Below the pieces are notes generated by a model, which saw nothing but the letters and a program-made list of their open reading frames with translations, did no database searches and was not told the origin of the DNA. 64,000 bases of DNA from Bacteroidales bacterium WCE2004 (GTDB lineage Bacteria > Bacteroidota > Bacteroidia > Bacteroidales > UBA932), in contig FUZR01000004.1 in the NCBI GenBank assembly GCA_900167895.1, positions 124,001 through 188,000 of the forward strand, in the 5' to 3' direction. Numbering within the stretch: the stretch's first letter is position 1; each line of letters begins with the position of its first letter. Below are positions 52,359 to 61,821 of this stretch, piece after piece. A program made the translations under genes and the position numbers.

Positions 52359-52390
52359 CAAAGATAGCTTACTAAATTGAATTGGACAAA
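52359..52390 (-). promoter_or_regulatory. Promoter of the TonB receptor operon
   Basis: Minus-strand TTTG (52387-52390), a 20-base spacer and TATCTTTG (52359-52366): exact matches to both Bacteroidota boxes. The leader is about 60 bases. It is divergent from the metK promoter. Confidence 0.8.
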
Positions 52391-52421
52391 CCCTTTTTCC
52401 ATTTTTTATCAATTTTATTGC

Positions 52422-52429
52422 TACCTTTG
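52422..52429 (+). promoter_or_regulatory. -7 element of metK
   Basis: TACCTTTG matches TAnnTTTG exactly. It puts the transcript start near 52435, just before the riboswitch fold. Confidence 0.65.
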
Positions 52430-52447
52430 CAGCCGAATATTAACCTA

Positions 52448-52496
52448 ACGAGGAGAGATTTGATTGCTTGCAACCTCGTCAAAAATGCTAAAAGAG
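52448..52496 (+). promoter_or_regulatory. SAM-II-type riboswitch of metK
   Basis: Stem P1 is ACGAGG (52448-52453) with CCTCGT (52474-52479). Its loop holds GATTTG and GCTTGCAA. Downstream comes AAAAATGCTAAAAGAG, whose TGC (52486-52488) can pair back to GCA (52470-52472) of the loop, giving the H-type pseudoknot of the class. The GATTT, TTGCA and AAATG...GCTAAAAAG elements and their order match SAM-II aptamers as I remember them. It ends at the AAAAGAG just before the ATG at 52497, so SAM binding would hide the ribosome site. Ligand binding is inferred from the match. Confidence 0.78.
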
Positions 52497-53713
<1,217 letters not shown>

Positions 53714-53717
<4 letters not shown>

Positions 53718-54175
53718 GTTCCCGGGACAAGAAGCCCCAGCAGGTCCGCATCAACAACAAGCGGGCGTCGTACGACTACGAGTTCCTCGAGGAGTACGAC
53801 GCCGGCATCGTGCTCGTAGGCACGGAGATCAAGTCCATCCGCGCCGGCAAGGCCTCCCTGCAGGACGCCTACTGCTATTTCTCCGGCGGAGACCTCTACG
53901 TGCGCGGGATGAACGTCGCGACCTATTTCTGGGCTTCCGCCTGGAGCAGCCACGAGCCGATGCGCGACCGCAAGCTCCTGCTCACCCGCCGCGAGCTCAA
54001 GCACCTCGCGCAGGCCGTCAAGACCAAGGGCCTGACCATCGTGGCCGTGCGCCTCTACATCGCCGACAACGGCTACGCCAAACTCCGCATCGCGCTCGCC
54101 AAGGGCAAGAAGGAATACGACAAGCGCGCCACCATCAAGGAGAAGGACATCCGCCGCGAGATGGAAAGAGAATAA
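53714..54175 (+). CDS. smpB: SsrA-binding protein SmpB
   Basis: It carries tmRNA to stalled ribosomes. The 153 residues show [46 protein letters not shown] and the basic C-terminal tail [16 protein letters not shown], which acts in the decoding centre. It overlaps metK by four bases and is followed by miaA after 11 bases. The tmRNA gene itself is not in the window. Confidence 0.96.
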
Positions 54176-54186
54176 TCCCCCGCCCC

Positions 54187-54999
54187 ATGCCCCGCCTCAA
54201 GCATAGCATCGTCGCCGAGCTGCCCGAACCCGAGCGGCTGGACGTCGCGCAGCTTGCGCGCGACTGCGCCTCCGGCGCCTGCGACCTCGTCGCCGTGGTC
54301 GGCCCCACCGCCTCCGGCAAGACCCGCTGCGCCGTGCGGCTCGCGGAGCGGCTGGGCGGCGAGATCCTTTCGGCGGATTCCCGCCAGGTCTACCGCGGGA
54401 TGGACATCGGCACGGGCAAGGACCTCGCCGAATACGGCTCGGTCCCCTACCACCTCATCGACATCGCCGAGCCCGGTACGCAGTACAACGTCTGGCAGTA
54501 CCAGCAGGACTTCGCGCGCGCCTGGGCGGACATCCGCGCCCGCGGCGCCGTGCCAGTGCTCTGCGGCGGCACGGGAATGTACGTCAACGCCGTCACGCGC
54601 GGCTATGATTTCTCGGAGAAAGTACCCCTGAGCGCGGCGCGAGAGAGGAATTCCGGCCGCGCCGACCTCCCCCAGCGGCCCTTCTTCATCGGCACGCTGG
54701 TCGACCGCGACACGCGCAACGCGCGCATCGACGCCCGCCTGGACGCCCGCCTGCAGGAAGGCATGGTGGACGAGATCCGCGGGCTGCTGGCGCGCGGCGT
54801 CCCCGCCGAGGCGCTCCTCGCCTACGGCCTCGAATACAAGTTCGTCACCCTCTACATCCAGGGCAAGCTCACCTACGACCAGATGCGCACGCAGCTCGCC
54901 ACCGCCATCCACCAGTTCGCCAAGCGGCAGATGACCTGGTGGCGCGGCATGGAACGCAGCGGCGTCCGGATCCACTGGGTGGAGCCGGACGCCATCTGA
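54187..54999 (+). CDS. miaA: tRNA dimethylallyltransferase family protein, short form
   Basis: It adds the isopentenyl group to A37 of tRNAs reading UNN codons. The 270 residues include a P-loop GPTASGKT (about 39-46), DSRQVYRGMDIGTGK (substrate site), LCGGTGMYVNAV and the C-terminal YGLEYK and AIHQFAKRQMTWWR motifs. It is shorter than usual (about 300) because the middle insertion domain is reduced, and it has about 35 extra residues before the P-loop. Substrate use looks intact. It is the last gene of metK-smpB-miaA. Because of the reduced domain, a related role cannot be fully excluded. Confidence 0.88.
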   Translation: MPRLKHSIVAELPEPERLDVAQLARDCASGACDLVAVVGPTASGKTRCAVRLAERLGGEILSADSRQVYRGMDIGTGKDLAEYGSVPYHLIDIAEPGTQYNVWQYQQDFARAWADIRARGAVPVLCGGTGMYVNAVTRGYDFSEKVPLSAARERNSGRADLPQRPFFIGTLVDRDTRNARIDARLDARLQEGMVDEIRGLLARGVPAEALLAYGLEYKFVTLYIQGKLTYDQMRTQLATAIHQFAKRQMTWWRGMERSGVRIHWVEPDAI

Positions 55000-55014
55000 C
55001 CTTGCCTTCACGCA

Positions 55015-56520
55015 CTATTCGTGCGGCAGGCCCAATTTGACCATATATCCCTCCTTGGGTCGGCTGTCGGGGACGGGCTCCAGACGCGGCCGGGGCGCGC
55101 CGGCGCGCTGCACCTTCACCCGCCGCGCGGCCTGGTAACCGCAGTGCGCAAGCGCCCGGGAGAGGAGCGTCTCTTCGGGGTCGCCGAGCTGGAAGCCGTC
55201 CAGCGGGTTCTCTTCCAGACGCTCATCCGGCGTCATGCCGTCCGGCATGCTGAGCGTCACGCCGTTCTTGTCGGCGTAGCGGGAAACCATCAGATAGAGG
55301 CCGGCCTTGGACGCATGTTTCATCGCCTCCTCGGCCTCGCGCGCCGAGAACTCGCCCGACTTCCGCGCCTCTTCGAAATACTCCGACGACGCATTCACGA
55401 TGCCGGCGCAATACTTCCCGTGCGTCTTCGTACCGATCAGATAGACAGGCATATAGGGCTTCAGCGAACAGAGCAGCGCCTCCGACGCGGAAGCCGTATC
55501 TTCGCCGACAAGCGCGAACACCCGCTGGCAGCCGATATTGGCGTCCGCCGTGCTGAAGCTATACTTCTCCCCGCGGCTGCCGGTGAACTCGAAATCCTGC
55601 CGGAAAAACGTGCGGGTGTCCAACCCGTTGCGCTCCAGATATCTTTCCACGAAGCTGTTGTACACTTCCGTCGCGAGCAGCTCCCCGGCCCGGACCGACG
55701 CTTCCGGCGCAATCATCGATGCCAGCATCTCTTCCGTCAGCACATAGCCGCCCGTATTGTAGCGCAGGTCCAGGATAAGGTCCGTGACGCCGGCCTGGCG
55801 GAACGACCTGCAGGCCTCGATCAGGTCGGCATAGGACTCGAGCGTGAAGCTGGAATAGAACAGATAGCCCGCCTTCCGGCCCCCGCAGTCGAAGACCCGG
55901 GCCTGGCCGACGGGATTCTCATACATCTCGACGGCCGCCGGCAGCGTGACGTTGCGGCCGTCATACAAGGTCAGGGCCACGGGCGCGCCGTTCAGCGCTT
56001 CCGAGAGGACCTTGGAATAATTCTCGACCGTCATCGTGGCGCCGTTGACCTTCATGATCACGTCGCCCCGCTTCAGACCTGCCTTCCGGGCCGGCCCGTC
56101 CGCATAGGTATAGAGGACGACGGCCACGATCTGGCTACGCGTCTCATCCGCATACATCAACTGCATATTCACCGCATAGGTCCCCGAGCTGACGCCGTTG
56201 AGGCCGTTCACGAACGCCTCGTAATCAGGAATCATCTGGGTCCAGCGGTCGACCTCGTTGCCGGCCGCGTCATGGTAACGGGCGTCATGCACCTGCGCAT
56301 ACGGATCCGCCTTGAGGTCCCAATGGGTCAGCGTGGAAGAAATCTCCTCGTTCCACAGATAGTTGACCTCCATCAAAGCGCGGGAGAACCGGTTGAGATA
56401 GTAATATGAAGGATTCTCGGACTCGTCCCCATGGGACGGGCCGCCCCCAAGCTTGTTGCAGGAAGGCAGGCTGGCCAGCAGCAGGCACAGCACAAAGACA
56501 GTTCGTACGAAGTGTTTCAT
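55015..56520 (-). CDS. S41 family C-terminal processing protease, lipoprotein
   Basis: This periplasmic serine protease of the tail-specific type has 501 residues from ATG 56520. A lipoprotein signal (MKHFVRTVFVLCLLLASLPSC, lipid cysteine about 20-21) is followed by a PDZ domain (ARKAGLKRGDVIMKVNGATM) and the protease core: LILDLRYNTGGYV, the nucleophile serine in EDTASASEALLC and the lysine in LIGTKTHGKYC. An upstream ATG at 56583 would run through the promoter and terminator and is rejected. A consensus -7 box lies six bases before the chosen ATG. It follows the PorV-like gene but has its own promoter. Confidence 0.92.
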   Translation of the reverse strand: MKHFVRTVFVLCLLLASLPSCNKLGGGPSHGDESENPSYYYLNRFSRALMEVNYLWNEEISSTLTHWDLKADPYAQVHDARYHDAAGNEVDRWTQMIPDYEAFVNGLNGVSSGTYAVNMQLMYADETRSQIVAVVLYTYADGPARKAGLKRGDVIMKVNGATMTVENYSKVLSEALNGAPVALTLYDGRNVTLPAAVEMYENPVGQARVFDCGGRKAGYLFYSSFTLESYADLIEACRSFRQAGVTDLILDLRYNTGGYVLTEEMLASMIAPEASVRAGELLATEVYNSFVERYLERNGLDTRTFFRQDFEFTGSRGEKYSFSTADANIGCQRVFALVGEDTASASEALLCSLKPYMPVYLIGTKTHGKYCAGIVNASSEYFEEARKSGEFSAREAEEAMKHASKAGLYLMVSRYADKNGVTLSMPDGMTPDERLEENPLDGFQLGDPEETLLSRALAHCGYQAARRVKVQRAGAPRPRLEPVPDSRPKEGYMVKLGLPHE

Positions 56521-56526
56521 AAGCTG

Positions 56527-56534
56527 CAAAGATA
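56527..56534 (-). promoter_or_regulatory. -7 element of the S41 protease gene
   Basis: TATCTTTG on the minus strand, exact consensus, ends six bases before the ATG; the message should be leaderless or nearly so. Confidence 0.65.
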
Positions 56535-56542
56535 ATAAAAAA

Positions 56543-56568
56543 GGGGCGCAGACAAACATCTGCGCCCC
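56543..56568 (-). terminator. Terminator after the PorV-like gene
   Basis: A 10-bp perfect stem (56543-56552 with 56559-56568) with a 6-base loop, followed on the minus strand by six Ts. It separates the PorV-like gene from the S41 gene. Confidence 0.85.
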
Positions 56569-56585
56569 AATCAGCTTGATCAAAA

Positions 56586-57479
56586 TCAGAACGCGTATCC
56601 CAGGCCGAACAGCATCGTGTTTCCAAGGGTCTTGGAGCCCAGCAGGAATGCGGCGTCGAGATGGACGCCCGCGAACTGGACCCCCAGGCCAAGCGAAGCA
56701 TAGGTCGGGATGGCCTTGGCGGCATCACCGTAATGGAAACCACCCCGCAGGGACACGATCTCAGCGATATTGTACTCCAGGCCCACGGCCGCCATCAAAG
56801 CGCCCGCGAAGAGGTAGTCCGCCTCGGCGGAAGCCGTAAAGCCGGCCACCGAATAGGCAGCGCCAGCCCGCACAAGGCCGGGCTGTGCATAGGATTCCCC
56901 GCCATAGTTGACCTGCGAGCCAAAGTTGTTGACAGACAGACCGGCCTGAAACCCTTCGCGCTGATACTTTACTGAAATGTCTGCACCGAAAGCAGAGGCA
57001 CGAGCAGCATCGGTCAAGGAGGAAGAAAGGAACCGCAGCGTCAGACCGGCGGCCAACCCATCCATTATCTCATAAGCGAAGCCAGCGGCAAACGCATATT
57101 CGGACGGAGAGAACGTGCCATTAGAACGGCCCTCGTTGCCGATGATATCGTATGCCGGATAGGACATATTCTTATAAAGCAGTCCAGCGGCAAAACGGGA
57201 AGACAACTGATAGAAACCCGCGACCGAAAGCATCCGCGTCCCGGCGACTTTCGGCTGCCAAAGGGCATAGCCCACCGACGCGGCCATTTTAGGGCCCTCC
57301 AGGGCCGTTGCGGCCATATTGTTCTCCAAAGCATACGCATCCGCAGTCATGGCGACACCGGCATTGGCCATACCCACAGCGGCAGGATCCGTATTGATAT
57401 TCAAGAAAGAAACGCTCTGCGCACGAAGGAGCGGCGCACAAAGGGACAATGCCACAAAAGCGATAAGAATTCTTTTCAT
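56586..57479 (-). CDS. PorV/PorQ family outer-membrane protein
   Basis: The 297 residues have a signal peptide (cleavage near AQ at residues 20-21) followed by repeated beta-strand segments and a C-terminal aromatic residue (MLFGLGYAF). The start of the mature part, SFLNINTDPAAVGMANAGVA followed by MTADAYALENN, is the PorV-family opening. PorV shuttles cargo for the type IX secretion system, and PorQ belongs to the same family. It lies 9 bases behind a protease that carries a T9SS-like C-terminal domain, which supports a secretion role. It is shorter than classical PorV (about 390), so it may be a paralogue rather than the core component. Confidence 0.78.
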   Translation of the reverse strand: MKRILIAFVALSLCAPLLRAQSVSFLNINTDPAAVGMANAGVAMTADAYALENNMAATALEGPKMAASVGYALWQPKVAGTRMLSVAGFYQLSSRFAAGLLYKNMSYPAYDIIGNEGRSNGTFSPSEYAFAAGFAYEIMDGLAAGLTLRFLSSSLTDAARASAFGADISVKYQREGFQAGLSVNNFGSQVNYGGESYAQPGLVRAGAAYSVAGFTASAEADYLFAGALMAAVGLEYNIAEIVSLRGGFHYGDAAKAIPTYASLGLGVQFAGVHLDAAFLLGSKTLGNTMLFGLGYAF

Positions 57480-57488
57480 CGTGTCCTA

Positions 57489-60122
57489 TTAGAGTTTGAC
57501 GATAGACTTTTTGATCTGTTCGCCGTTATAATCCAGCAAAACAGTGTAAACACCCGGAGCAAAGGCCCGGACATCAACCTTGGCCGGGTCGAACGGCGTG
57601 ATGGTGAGGTTGTCTTCGTAGACGGCCGCGCCTGCGATATTGACTACACGAAGGGAAGCCGAAGCGGACTCGCTCGTGCGGACATACAGATAATCGGAGA
57701 CCGGATTGGGATAGACGTCCACCGGTTCCGCGCTTTCACGGACCAGGATCTTGAATTGCTGGGAGACCTGCATACCCCGGACATCCTTGCCGACGATGGT
57801 GACATCCGCATAGCCAAGACCAATCGCCGTGATGTAGAACTTGCCACGAGAATAATTGACGTTGGCCACGTTCTCGTCGCTGTTGACGATGGAATACGTC
57901 AGCTGCTCTCCGTCGGCATCATAGAAATAATCAGCCTCCGGGAGTTCCCGTTTCTCTCCCCGCACGCCAAAAATCAGGTCGGACATCCGGTCAACAAGGA
58001 CCGGCGCCGTATTCTCCATAATGGTATACTTGAAGTTCAACTCCGCACGCGCTCCATAGATATCCGTCACAACAATTTTGGACTTGTAATCGCCGGTGTC
58101 GGCCAACTGACCCCGGATCACGACGCGGGGATGGCTCTTGTCAAGCGTGTCCAGGGTTTCCGCCTTCGAGGCGGCATCCAGGGCAATCGACATATAATGT
58201 CCATCGGGATCCGTGTAGGTAAAGTCCATCGAAACCGTCTCATGCGCTTTCAGCCTGAAACTGGTCGGGCCTTCCACGGAAATAACCGGGTCGCTGTTCG
58301 CGCCCGTACGGACGTGCTGAACAGCAGTCGGAGCCGAGTGATTGCCGGCCAGGTCACATGCCACGGCGCAGAAATAATAATCCGAATTGAATTCCAGACC
58401 GGACACGCTTCCGGAAAGTGTTCCACCCACCTTCACACCGCCAACATAGAAAACGCCGAACATAGCCTCCGCGGGGTTAACTTCAGGTTTCTTGTCATAA
58501 TACACGATGATGGAGGCAGGTTTGCCGTCATCCGCATCGGCCGGGACCATAGCATTGAACGAGACACTGTTCGACTGGGCGGAGACATTGAAGCTTTTAA
58601 TGCTGTCCGGGGCTTTACCTCCTGATCCTGCGATAGCTTTATACGCATTGACCAGGCCTGAGCCAATCGCAAACGAGCGATTGTACGAACTGATGTCCGT
58701 AGTGTTCTCCAGCAGGAGTTTCCGAAGCGCAGCTCCTGTAAATCCGGGTTTGCCAAGGCGGGAAACCATCAGCGCCGCTACACCCGACACATGAGGACAA
58801 GCCATCGAAGTGCCTTGCATATAGCCATATTCATTCCCCGGCAAGGTGCTGAGAACTTGATTTCCCTTCTTCACATCTCCACCAGGAGCGCTGAGGTCCA
58901 CCCAGCTACCATAATTAGAGTAATAGGCGCGGCGATAATCGGCCCCCACAGCAGCTACCGTAATCATCCCTTCATAGTCGGAAGAGCCCCAGTCCCGGTT
59001 TTCATTCCCGGCCGAGAAGATAACGACACCGCCGGCCATCGGTCCGACCTGAGCGCCATTCTCATCGATTCCGGCATATTGGTTGAAATAGTCAACAGCT
59101 GCGCGCAAACCCATCGGACATGTCTTGGCATCGACATAGCTCCAACTGTTCTGACTGATGATAGCCCCATGGTCCGCGGCCCACTTGATGGCTTCCGGAC
59201 CAGACCCGGAACCATCTTCGCCACTAAAGATCTGGCAAGACATAATCTTTACGCCAGGCTGACCGGCGGCCTTGTTGCCGCCCGCAACGCCACAGACACC
59301 GATCCCGTTGTTGTTGACCGCCGCGATAGTGCCAGCCACATGCGTGCCATGAGCATCTGCGGTAATCTGCGGACTGTTATCAAAGAAGTTATGGCCATAG
59401 ATCTTGCGGCCTTTGACGCTCGGGTCCGTCCACATATTGTCAGCCAAATCCTCATGGGCGAAATCGACGCCGCCATCGACGACAGCGACGACCACATCGG
59501 GACGGCCGGTAGTGTAGTTCTCCCAAATCGGGAAAACATTGATATCGCATCCGCTCAAAGAGCTGGACGCCGTACCGTTATTATAATAATGCCATTGCTG
59601 GGGTAAACGAGGATCGTCAAAAGGCATTTCGGAATCCGACGCTGCCTGAGGCATCTCGGCATAACCTGTCACTTTCGGATCACCCGCCAACTTGATACGC
59701 GGGTCCGGCTCCGCAGTTTCCACACCCGGAACGGACAAGAAGTCGGTTTCGGCCTTCGTCAGGGACTGGGCCTGATCAAATTCCACGATATAGAAACGAT
59801 GCAGGCCCGCCGCACGCGTACGCGCCTCGAACTTGCCGGCGTCAGGGAACATACGGCGCATCCGGACGATACCGAGCTCGTCTATCGGGAAGGAGAGCGC
59901 TTTGGTCTGCGCTCCCTGCACAAAGCCTTCTTCGTCCATACTGGCCTCCAATTGAATGGCCAACTCTTCCGTGACCAGAATATTCATCCTTCCGGGATAA
60001 TAATTCTGTTCTTTCCGTGCCGTCTCCTCCTTGGGGCCGACGGGGTCCAAAGGATTAATCTGACGCACACAGGCGGAAAGGCACAGAGCCAGTCCACCCA
60101 GCAAAAGCAATTTAAAATTCAT
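57489..60122 (-). CDS. Subtilisin-like S8 protease lipoprotein with T9SS sorting domain
   Basis: The 877 residues have a lipoprotein signal (LCLSAC, lipid cysteine at 18), an N-terminal propeptide-like region (about 45-140) and the S8 core: Asp in VVVAVVDGGVDFAHEDL, His in DAHGTHVAGTIA and Ser in GTSMACPHVSGVAALM. Then come a fibronectin-type beta domain (about 520-615), cadherin-like domains, and a C-terminal 75-residue domain starting VYPNPVSDYLYVRTSE and ending in a strand with KKSIVKL, which fits the type A T9SS sorting signal. Having both lipid and T9SS signals is odd. It lies between a secreted unknown and a PorV-like gene. Confidence 0.9.
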   Translation of the reverse strand: MNFKLLLLGGLALCLSACVRQINPLDPVGPKEETARKEQNYYPGRMNILVTEELAIQLEASMDEEGFVQGAQTKALSFPIDELGIVRMRRMFPDAGKFEARTRAAGLHRFYIVEFDQAQSLTKAETDFLSVPGVETAEPDPRIKLAGDPKVTGYAEMPQAASDSEMPFDDPRLPQQWHYYNNGTASSSLSGCDINVFPIWENYTTGRPDVVVAVVDGGVDFAHEDLADNMWTDPSVKGRKIYGHNFFDNSPQITADAHGTHVAGTIAAVNNNGIGVCGVAGGNKAAGQPGVKIMSCQIFSGEDGSGSGPEAIKWAADHGAIISQNSWSYVDAKTCPMGLRAAVDYFNQYAGIDENGAQVGPMAGGVVIFSAGNENRDWGSSDYEGMITVAAVGADYRRAYYSNYGSWVDLSAPGGDVKKGNQVLSTLPGNEYGYMQGTSMACPHVSGVAALMVSRLGKPGFTGAALRKLLLENTTDISSYNRSFAIGSGLVNAYKAIAGSGGKAPDSIKSFNVSAQSNSVSFNAMVPADADDGKPASIIVYYDKKPEVNPAEAMFGVFYVGGVKVGGTLSGSVSGLEFNSDYYFCAVACDLAGNHSAPTAVQHVRTGANSDPVISVEGPTSFRLKAHETVSMDFTYTDPDGHYMSIALDAASKAETLDTLDKSHPRVVIRGQLADTGDYKSKIVVTDIYGARAELNFKYTIMENTAPVLVDRMSDLIFGVRGEKRELPEADYFYDADGEQLTYSIVNSDENVANVNYSRGKFYITAIGLGYADVTIVGKDVRGMQVSQQFKILVRESAEPVDVYPNPVSDYLYVRTSESASASLRVVNIAGAAVYEDNLTITPFDPAKVDVRAFAPGVYTVLLDYNGEQIKKSIVKL

Positions 60123-60130
60123 CTGTCAAT

Positions 60131-60790
60131 CTATTGATTAAGGAAATCCACCAGAGTCAAAAGGCTCTCGGGTTCCTTCCACTTTATCTTATGACTTTTC
60201 AACCACGACTTGAAAGCAGCCTTTCCCGCTTCATCCAGTCCCGACTCGATCCCACGCCGCGAGGCTTCAAAGAATCCGCCGGGGACGACGACGAAATATT
60301 TGTTTACCAAATTCACCCGCTCTCCACCATGACGGCTCTCCCACATCTCCATATGGTTCTGATTAATCCCGGCAATCTCCAGAGAACTGAGTTTGCGCGT
60401 AGCGGACGTGGTATTGGAAGTGCCATATGCACCGCTTCCTTCCAGGAGACGTTCAAAGTCACCCAACGACTGCAACGCCACGAAGCCCAGCTCCGAGGAA
60501 GCAACGATCTTCATCATCTGGCCATCGACATTCATATAGCGGTCATCCCCGATCTGGGCATAAAGGACATCCGCCAGCTGTGCCTCTTTGACAATTCCAT
60601 TGTCAATATAATGCAAGGCGCCATGAAGGATATGGACATTGAGCGTTTGCTGGGATTTGGTCCCATTGTTCAGTACAACAGACCCTTCGGTAAACGACGG
60701 ATAAAGATACGGCCACGCAGTAGAACATTCCTGCGCCCGTAAAATGCATGATGCCAACAGCACCAGCACGAAAGCAAGTGACTTTTTCAT
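60131..60790 (-). CDS. Secreted protein of unknown function
   Basis: It is 219 residues from ATG 60790 (MKKSLAFVLVLLASCILRAQ), with a signal peptide cleaved near residue 20. The rest is soluble, with hydrophobic/polar alternation in the first half (SVVLNNGTKSQQTLNVHILH) and a charged helical C-terminus (AFKSWLKSHKIKWKEPESLL). No family is recognised. It precedes the S8 protease by eight bases and is surely co-transcribed, so it may act with the protease or with its export. A longer start at 60820 would enter the terminator and is unlikely. Confidence 0.75.
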   Translation of the reverse strand: MKKSLAFVLVLLASCILRAQECSTAWPYLYPSFTEGSVVLNNGTKSQQTLNVHILHGALHYIDNGIVKEAQLADVLYAQIGDDRYMNVDGQMMKIVASSELGFVALQSLGDFERLLEGSGAYGTSNTTSATRKLSSLEIAGINQNHMEMWESRHGGERVNLVNKYFVVVPGGFFEASRRGIESGLDEAGKAAFKSWLKSHKIKWKEPESLLTLVDFLNQ

Positions 60791-60817
60791 TTCTAAGTGG
60801 TTACGGTTTTTAGAAAA

Positions 60818-60849
60818 CAAAGGCGCCCGGAGGACTCCGGGTGCCTTTG
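60818..60849 (-). terminator. Terminator after the SusCD operon
   Basis: Arms 60818-60831 and 60836-60849 pair over 14 positions with one G-T pair, with a 4-base loop. On the minus strand it is followed by TTTTCT. It lies just after the Calx-beta lipoprotein gene. Confidence 0.78.
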
Positions 60850-60867
60850 TAAGAAAATCAATGAAAT

Positions 60868-61815
60868 CTATTTCTTCTCTCCTGTGAAAGGACCATAGAT
60901 ATAATTGACAATACCAGCACCCGGGATGTAACCGATGAGACCGGCCCCCTTACCAGCCGGGGTACTGTCGAGATCGAAGGTCAACCCTGTTACCTTTCCG
61001 TCAGCGTCATACTCGATCGTTGCGGTAACAGAACCGGAATCAAACAAATCTTCGAAGCCGGCATCAACAGCTAGCAGAAGGATGGATTCGCCATTGGAAT
61101 ACTTATATTCGGACTCCTGGCCCAAGGGAACAGTAATCGTCGTGAGATCCTCGGAGACGACACCATAGTAGCTTGCATTCCAGCCATCAAAACGGGCGCG
61201 AGCATAGTGAGCAATGTCGTAGAACCACACTACGTGGTCATCGTCCGCATCCTTCTTCAACTCGCAAGGCCAGGAAACCACTTCGCCGTGGTCGACACCA
61301 GTAAAAGTCCAATTGCCAAGAATGTTGGACAACGGGTGATCCGTATCCTGGATGGTCACGGTGCAGCTGCTTTCCATGCTGGCTTTCACATCGCCCGTGC
61401 TCTTGAATTCGAGTTTGAACTTCAGGTCACCCGTGTACCTGCCGGAGACACGCGCCCCATCCGCGTAGACCACGTCGGGATCATAGACCTTAACCTTGAT
61501 ATACTGCGTGCGGGTCTCAGGAGTAAAGGTCAGGACACCGGAGCCATCCACAAGGTCATAGTTGACACCTTCTTTGGCCGTGCCGTCAACAGCACCGTAA
61601 GAAACCGTCACATTCCTGCCATTCAGGGAAGCTACCGTAACCGGAACGGAAATTTCTCCGGCGGTCTCGTCAAAAGCAAGTGCCGTCTTTTCGAACTCAG
61701 CGAAAGCGTCAGCTTCGTTGAATTCCGGGTTCTTGTTAAGTTCGCAGGAAGCGAACGTCAAAAGACCGCACAAGAGAGCAACAACAGAATATATTCGTTT
61801 CATATTCTTCATCAT
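60868..61815 (-). CDS. Lipoprotein with Calx-beta-like domain, third gene of a SusCD operon
   Basis: Up to 315 residues; starts are possible at 61815, 61812 and 61803. The lipoprotein signal ends TFASC. A Calx-beta-like domain covers about residues 40-155 (VSYGAVDGTAKEGVNYDLVD, LTFTPETRTQYIKVKVYD). The C-terminal half is rich in beta strands (NILGNWTFTGVDHGEVVSWP) with no known signature. It starts within 20 bases of the SusD stop. Such third lipoproteins of SusCD loci usually sit on the cell surface and bind the substrate. The role is inferred from place; the substrate is unknown. Confidence 0.78.
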   Translation of the reverse strand: MMKNMKRIYSVVALLCGLLTFASCELNKNPEFNEADAFAEFEKTALAFDETAGEISVPVTVASLNGRNVTVSYGAVDGTAKEGVNYDLVDGSGVLTFTPETRTQYIKVKVYDPDVVYADGARVSGRYTGDLKFKLEFKSTGDVKASMESSCTVTIQDTDHPLSNILGNWTFTGVDHGEVVSWPCELKKDADDDHVVWFYDIAHYARARFDGWNASYYGVVSEDLTTITVPLGQESEYKYSNGESILLLAVDAGFEDLFDSGSVTATIEYDADGKVTGLTFDLDSTPAGKGAGLIGYIPGAGIVNYIYGPFTGEKK

Positions 61816-61821
61816 TTTAGC

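Noticed and set aside
35336..52367. Long plus-strand open frames (895, 1470 and 1030 codons) opposite the purine operon, the nuclease locus and the TonB receptor
   Set aside because: The minus strand carries clear protein families with signal peptides and motifs; the plus-strand frames cross several genes and intergenic terminators.
52464..52496. metK start at TTG 52464 or ATG 52485
   Set aside because: Both lie inside the riboswitch fold and add residues not found in the family; 52497 gives the normal MetK N-terminus.
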